Assembly: GCF_031755915.1 (NCBI RefSeq)
Contig: NC_083390.1
Coordinates: 12,555,001-12,619,000 of the forward strand
Origin: Ziziphus jujuba
Taxonomy: Eukaryota; Streptophyta; Magnoliopsida; Rosales; Rhamnaceae
Direction of reading: 5' to 3'
DNA: 64,000 nt
Positions within the stretch are counted from its first letter, which is position 1. The number at the start of each line of letters is the position of its first letter. The notes beneath the pieces were generated by a model. That model was not told the DNA's origin, did not search any database, and saw nothing but the letters and a program-made list of their open reading frames with translations. This document shows, piece after piece, positions 59,301 to 64,000 of the stretch. Position numbers and translations under genes: made by a program.

Positions 59301-59521
59301 CAAAGATTATGATTGCACTATTTCTTTAATGTTTGAGTTGCACAATTGGGTGTTAATTTGTGCATGCATACTTCATGAGGACTTTTTTCTAGCTTTTGAC
59401 TATGACTAATACTTATGGATTGTGTTTTTGAGATCCAATTTGAAGTCCCTTACTTAATGAGTATAAGAAGGAAAGCTAAACAAGGGGGAAGTCAGATTTC
59501 ACTATCAGAGGCAATAGAGCA

Positions 59522-60782
59522 TTGGTGATTGGTTCTAGGCTTTGTGTTCCCGCAAATGAAGAGCTGAAAAGGCAAGTACTAGATGAAGCGCATAGTTCTG
59601 CGTATGCCATGCACCCTGGTAGCATCAAAATGTACCATACCTTGAAAAAGCATTATTGGTGGGCAGGGATGAAAAGAGAAGTTGCTGATTATGTATCCAA
59701 GTGTTTCATTTGCCAATAAGTGAAAGTAGAGAGATAAAAGCCTTTTGGACTTCTATAGCCCTTATCCATCCTAGAATGGAAATGGGAGCGCATTACGATG
59801 GATTCTGTATTCAAGCTTTCCCCCCACAGTTCAGAGGCATGACGGTATTTGGGTGATCGTGGATCGACTCACTAAGTCTGCACATTTCCTACCCGTTCGT
59901 GAGAAGTTTTCTCCTCAAAAGTTAGCGGAACTCTTTATGAATCATATAGTGAGCTTGCATGGAGTGTCAACATTGATTATATCTGACAGAGATCCACGGT
60001 TCACTTTGAGATTTTGGCGAAGATTAATGAATGAACTTGGTGTCAAGTTGAATTTGAGTACCGCTTTTCACCCTCAGACCGATGGACAATCTGAGAGGAC
60101 TATTCAGACCTTAAAGGACATGTTGAGGTCATGTGTGCTACAGTTCAAAGGGAAATGGAATGATTATCTACCTTTAGCAAAGTTCACCTACAACAATAGC
60201 TATCACTCGAACATTGAAGATGTCACCTTATGAGGCATTGTATGAGAGACAATGTCGAACTCTATTATGTTAGACCCTGAGATTGTTCAAGCGACAGTAG
60301 ATAAGGTCAATATTATACGGGCCAAGTTGAAAGCAGCAGAAGATAGGCAAAAGAGCTATGCGGATGTGCGTAGGAAGGATATTAAGTTTGAGGTTAGCGA
60401 TCGAGTATTCTTAAAGCTCTCTCCTTGGAAAGGTGTAGTACTTTTGGGACAACGAGGGAAGTTAAGTCCTCACTACATTGGACCATATGAGATAGTAGAG
60501 AGGATAGGTCCAATGGCTTACAGGGTTGACTTGTCGGAGGAGCTTTCTCGAGTCCACGATGTTTTTCACATTCCATGCTCCGCAAGTATATCTCAGACCC
60601 ATCACATGTGTTGGAGACACGAGAGATTGAATTTAGGGATGACTTGTCTTATGAGGAGCAGCCAGTGCAGATTTTAGGAAGGGAAGAGAAAAGGCTTCGC
60701 AACAAAACTATAGCTTTGGTGAAGGTTCTTTGGAGAAACCAAATTGTCGAGGAGGCGATTTGGGAGCGAGAGGATCAAATGT
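59522..60782 (+). pseudogene. Tekay-like integrase and chromodomain-like tail (broken)
   Basis: The zinc finger is clear (EAHSSAYAMHPG, YWWAGMKREVADYVSKCFIC) and ends at a stop at 59717. The DDE core follows from 59853: IVDRLTKSAHFLP, IISDRDPRF, FHPQTDGQSERTIQTL. A frame break near 60231 precedes VSDRVFLKLSPWKGV and YIGPYEIVERIG (GPY region). The tail then changes frame near 60575 to YISDPSHVLE and the chromodomain-like LRNKTIALVKVLWRN with WERED. Chromodomains of this group are known to guide insertion to heterochromatin. Confidence 0.85.
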
Positions 60783-60843
60783 GAAGTCAGTGTCCTTACC
60801 TCTTCCAAAACTAAAGTACGAATTTCGTGGATGAAATTTCTTT

Positions 60844-60856
60844 AAGGGGGGTAGGT
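60844..60856 (+). other. Tekay-like polypurine tract
   Basis: AAGGGGGGTAGGT directly before the 3' LTR start TGTAACACC. Confidence 0.85.
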
Positions 60857-62552
60857 TGTAACACCCCGTACCAAAAAATATACATGATTAAACAAGTTTG
60901 ACCAAATTGACTAAGTTTGACCAAGTGAATAATATATGGGTTCAAGTTGACTTTTTCAATAGCCAATATTTTTGGTTTGACTGAGGTACCATTGTGTAGA
61001 TCTCGTCGATACGAGTTCACAGACTGGCGGCACGCCAAATTCTAAGTTACGGACAAAAAGTTATGGTTCTAAGAAGTTTCAAGCATAAGTTTTAAATCAA
61101 TGTCCAAGCCAGTCCCCAGTTTTTGTCTGTTAGTGACCCAAGGCTTTATATAAGCCTAGGTAAGTGTGTCAAACAAGAAATAAAGCCCAAAATACCCATT
61201 TTTCCCCAAAACCCGATAAATTCTCTCCTCAGACCCGTGGGTCCAAACTGGGTTGTTTCGACCCGTTTATCGTCGAACCGGGTCATCTGGTTTTCGTATG
61301 AAATGATGTTTTGAGATTTGGTAGTATTTAATTAAGCGGTGGAAGTTTAAATGTTAAATTATGATTTATGATACAGTATCATTTGGAAAAGTATATATAT
61401 AATCTTACAAGATTGTTTCATGTATACTATATTGGTTATTTTTAAATTGATGTACCATGTAATGCCAATACCTTGGATCAGTATTATATTATATTATATT
61501 ACCACGCGCTGGGTTTACCACAGTACCGCGAGGTTGGTTTCATCCAACAATTATCTATTATTACCACGGACTGTGAGGTCGAGTTTATCCGACGGTTTAT
61601 TATTATTGCCATGGTGCCTTGAGGTTGGTATCATCCAACGGTTTATTATTGCCATGGACCATGAGGTTGGGTACATCTCGACGGTTATTTATTATTTCCA
61701 CGACTCCGTTCATATATTGAGGGTCGTGAAGTGGGTATATCCCACGGTTTGTATATTGGTACATCGTATGGTACATTGTATATGTTTGTATATATTGTTG
61801 ATTTACAGATATTGTGGTGATTTCTGCATTTTCATATTTATTTGGTGGAACTGTATTTATTATAGTTTATGCTCAAATGTTTATATCTGGATTTGAGACA
61901 TTTCATAATATTACAATGATCGTTCATTCATACTTTTTAGCATCGGTTTTTATGATATTAATTGGGGTACAAGTTTGGATTTTGTGAAATAATTTTTAAA
62001 CGGGGAACTTTTCAACAAGTGGAATGAGAGGTCTTGAGAGAAAGATTTTTCAGAAATAAATCATTATTTTTCTATTATACTATGCCACTCACTGAGATTT
62101 CTTTATCTCACGTTTTATTGTTTTAAATTCGTTCCCCTAGGCCCAGACAGCTAGTAGCAGTCTACCTCGCGCATAGCTTATCGCTTGTTTCCTTCCACCA
62201 CAGCAGCCGTATTTATCCTTTCTTCACCTATTGTTATATTCTGGACTTATTTATTATTTATTGGTACTCATAGACTTTGTTGACACTCTTAGAATGCTCT
62301 GATTTTAATTATGGGACTCAGTAGAGACCATGGTACTCATGTGTGTAGTTATGGACTATAGTAAAGTAGGTCGGTTGTGGAATTATTTATATATATATAT
62401 ATATTGAGGTATTAATGTTAATGCTGGTATTTGATTATCTATGTTTTTAAGTTGAGGTTCCATTGGATATTTTCTAGGGATTGTCTAGTGGGACTTCACT
62501 AGGCGGGATCACCCGGGAGGTCCTGGGAGGGTTCCCGGGGCGGGTACTGTCA
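60857..62552 (+). repeat. 3' LTR of the Tekay-like element (1696 bp)
   Basis: TGTAACACCCCGTACC to CGGGTACTGTCA. Otherwise close to the 5' LTR, but it lacks the equivalent of 54345-55533 and of 56588-56919. Confidence 0.9.
61533..61745 (+). repeat. Tandem hairpin repeats in the Tekay-like 3' LTR
   Basis: Counterparts of 55781-55984: GTTGGTTTCATCCAAC (61533), GTCGAGTTTATCCGAC (61578), GTTGGTATCATCCAAC (61624), GTTGGGTACATCTCGAC (61666), GTGGGTATATCCCAC (61731). The fifth stem is perfect here. Confidence 0.85.
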
Positions 62553-62557
62553 GAAAT

Positions 62558-64000
62558 GGTTAAATCTAATGGACTCGAAGGATTAAACCCATAAGCAATT
62601 TCAAAAGGTGTATATTTAGTCACTGAATGCAAAGACCTATTATAAGCAAATTCAACATGTGGCAAACATTCCTCCTAAGTTCTCAAATTTCTTTTAATTA
62701 ATGCTCTCAACAATGCAGACAAAGTTCTATTCTCTACTTTGGTTTGGCCATTAGTTTGTGGGTGATAAATAGTTGAAAAACATAGCTTAGTATCTAACTT
62801 AGCCCACAAAGTTTTTCAAAAATAACTTAAGAACTTAGCATCTCTATCTGACATAATAGTCCTAGGCATTCTATGCAATCTCACAATTTCTTTGAAAAAT
62901 AAGTTAGCAACATTAGATGCATCATCAGTTTTATTGCGTGCAATAAAATGTGCCATCTTAGAAAATCTATCTACAACAACAAATATTGAATCCTTACTTG
63001 TCCTTGACCTAGGTAAACCAAGAATACAAAATCCATAGATAAATCCACCCAAGGAAAGGAAGGAATCGGCAATAAATGGTACAACCCATGCGGTTTCAAT
63101 GTGGACTTGGTCTTTCGGCATTTCAAGCACCTTTCACAAATTCTTTCAACATCTCTCTTCATGTTAGGCCAATAAAAATGTTCCTGCAGCAAGGATAAAA
63201 TTTTAAAAACTCCAAAATGACCCATTAAACCATCCCCATGACCTTCCCGAACTAGTAACTCCCTAATACTACAATTAGGCACACAAAGTTTGTTTTCCCT
63301 AAACAAATACCCCTCAAATATGTAAAACTTATTAAATCAATGTTTCAAACAGGTTCTAAATATTTCTCCAAAGTCACTATCATGGTCATATAGTTCCTTT
63401 AATTGTTCAAACTCAAGCAATCTAGCATCTAAGGTAGAAAAGAGTACATACCTTCAGGATAATGCATCAGCAACCACATTTTCCTTACCTTTCTTGCAGT
63501 GGATCACATATGGAAATTCAATCCACTTGACATGCCTTGAGTTGAGCTTTCCTTGACCTTTAATATGCTTCAAAGATTCATGATCTGTATGAATCACAAA
63601 TTCTTTTGGCATGAGATAGTGCTGCCACATTTTCAAAGCCCTCACCAAAGCATACATCTCCTTGTCATATGTCGGATAATTAAGTGTAGCTCCATTTAAT
63701 TTCTCACTAAAGTAGGCTATGGGCCTCCCTTCTTGCATTAAAATAGCTCTAATACCTACACCCGAAGCATCACACTCAATTTCAAAAGTCTTAAAAATTT
63801 TTGGCAAAACTAGTAAAAGTGCATTACATAATTTTTCTTTCAACAAATTAAAAGATTTTTCTTGTACTTCCCCCCATTTAAAGCCAACATTTTTCTTTAC
63901 AACTTCATTCAAAGGTGCTGCAATGGTGCTAAAGTCCTTGACAAATCTTTGATAGAAACTAGACAAACCATGAAAGCTCCTCACTTTTGTGATAGATGTT
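62558..64000 (-). pseudogene. Ty3-G#3 RNase H and integrase (broken)
   Basis: From the right edge downwards: [14 protein letters not shown] (RT end), RNase H with [25 protein letters not shown] and VADALS (63984-63454); integrase zinc finger with [29 protein letters not shown] (63306-63090); core with [13 protein letters not shown] and [13 protein letters not shown] (to 62816); then, after a break, the HPQTNGQT block near 62760 and [33 protein letters not shown] (about 62660-62560). Several frame changes. The protein continues at 53914 beyond the Tekay-like insertion. Confidence 0.83.

Larger units (their letters stand above)
53915..62552 (+). mobile_element. Tekay/Del-like Ty3/gypsy element with exact target duplication
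   Basis: 5' LTR 53915-57118, PBS 57122, gag 57270, degenerate middle, integrase and chromodomain-like tail to about 60782, polypurine tract 60844-60856, 3' LTR 60857-62552. GAAAT flanks both ends (53910-53914 and 62553-62557). The internal region is only 3.7 kb, so much of pol, including almost all RT, is missing. The integrase tail with LRNKTIALVKVLWRN and EEAIWERED matches the Tekay (Del) chromodomain region. The two LTRs differ by two large indels. Confidence 0.9.
53160..64000 (-). mobile_element. Ty3/gypsy element Ty3-G#3, split by the Tekay-like element, 5' part outside the window
   Basis: Pol of the same broad type as Ty3-G#1 and #2 but clearly diverged, on the - strand. RNase H and integrase lie at 64000-62558 and the integrase end and tail at 53914-53160. 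The Tekay-like insertion (53915-62552) separates them and duplicated GAAAT. The left limit is uncertain because the tail merges with a copia-like LTR near 53115-53160. Confidence 0.8.

Overview
The window is nuclear DNA of a flowering plant, most probably a eudicot. It is AT-rich and carries a DYW-type pentatricopeptide (PPR) gene, a plant AVT1-type amino-acid transporter with three exons, and about 50 kb of nested LTR retrotransposons of the plant lineages Athila, Tekay/Del-like, another Ty3/gypsy family, and Ty1/copia. The species cannot be fixed from the sequence alone. No CRISPR array, rRNA, tRNA gene or bacterial-type operon was seen.

Layout. 1-8188: 3' part of a broken Ty3/gypsy element (Ty3-G#1, + strand) whose 3' LTR is split by an Athila derivative with no coding region (Athila-D, 3803-7956). 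8189-9230: unassigned. 9231-40411: one old Ty1/copia element on the - strand, opened by two insertions. The first is Ty3-G#2 (11124-25371, +), which itself contains an odd Athila locus (Athila-A, 13874-22681, exact GTCAT target duplication). The second is a two-LTR Athila element (Athila-C, 26110-37519, -). 40412-41765: unassigned. 41766-43553: intact PPR-DYW gene, probable OTP85 orthologue (-). 44989-47103: AVT1-like transporter gene (-). 47158-50290: AT-rich intergenic DNA with microsatellites and one small ORF. 50294-52069: diverged Athila-like LTR. 52756 to the right edge: a further Ty3/gypsy element (Ty3-G#3, -), broken by a complete Tekay-like element (53915-62552, +, exact GAAAT target duplication).

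Only two loci look like working host genes: the organelle RNA-editing PPR protein and the amino-acid transporter. Every retrotransposon ORF carries stops, frameshifts or deletions, so no element here looks autonomous. Insertion order follows from the nesting: copia first, then Ty3-G#2 and Athila-C inside it, then Athila-A inside Ty3-G#2.

Most unusual signals: (i) Athila-A is a single LTR in - orientation, split at a 56-bp imperfect palindrome by an LTR-less internal region in + orientation; (ii) the Tekay-like LTR carries a tandem series of short hairpins whose stems change in a compensatory way; (iii) a 0.33-kb GC-richer segment is present in only one Tekay LTR; (iv) the pol reading frame of the Ty3-G family runs about 245 bp into the LTR; (v) a 31-bp exact templated repeat disrupts the Athila-A reverse transcriptase.
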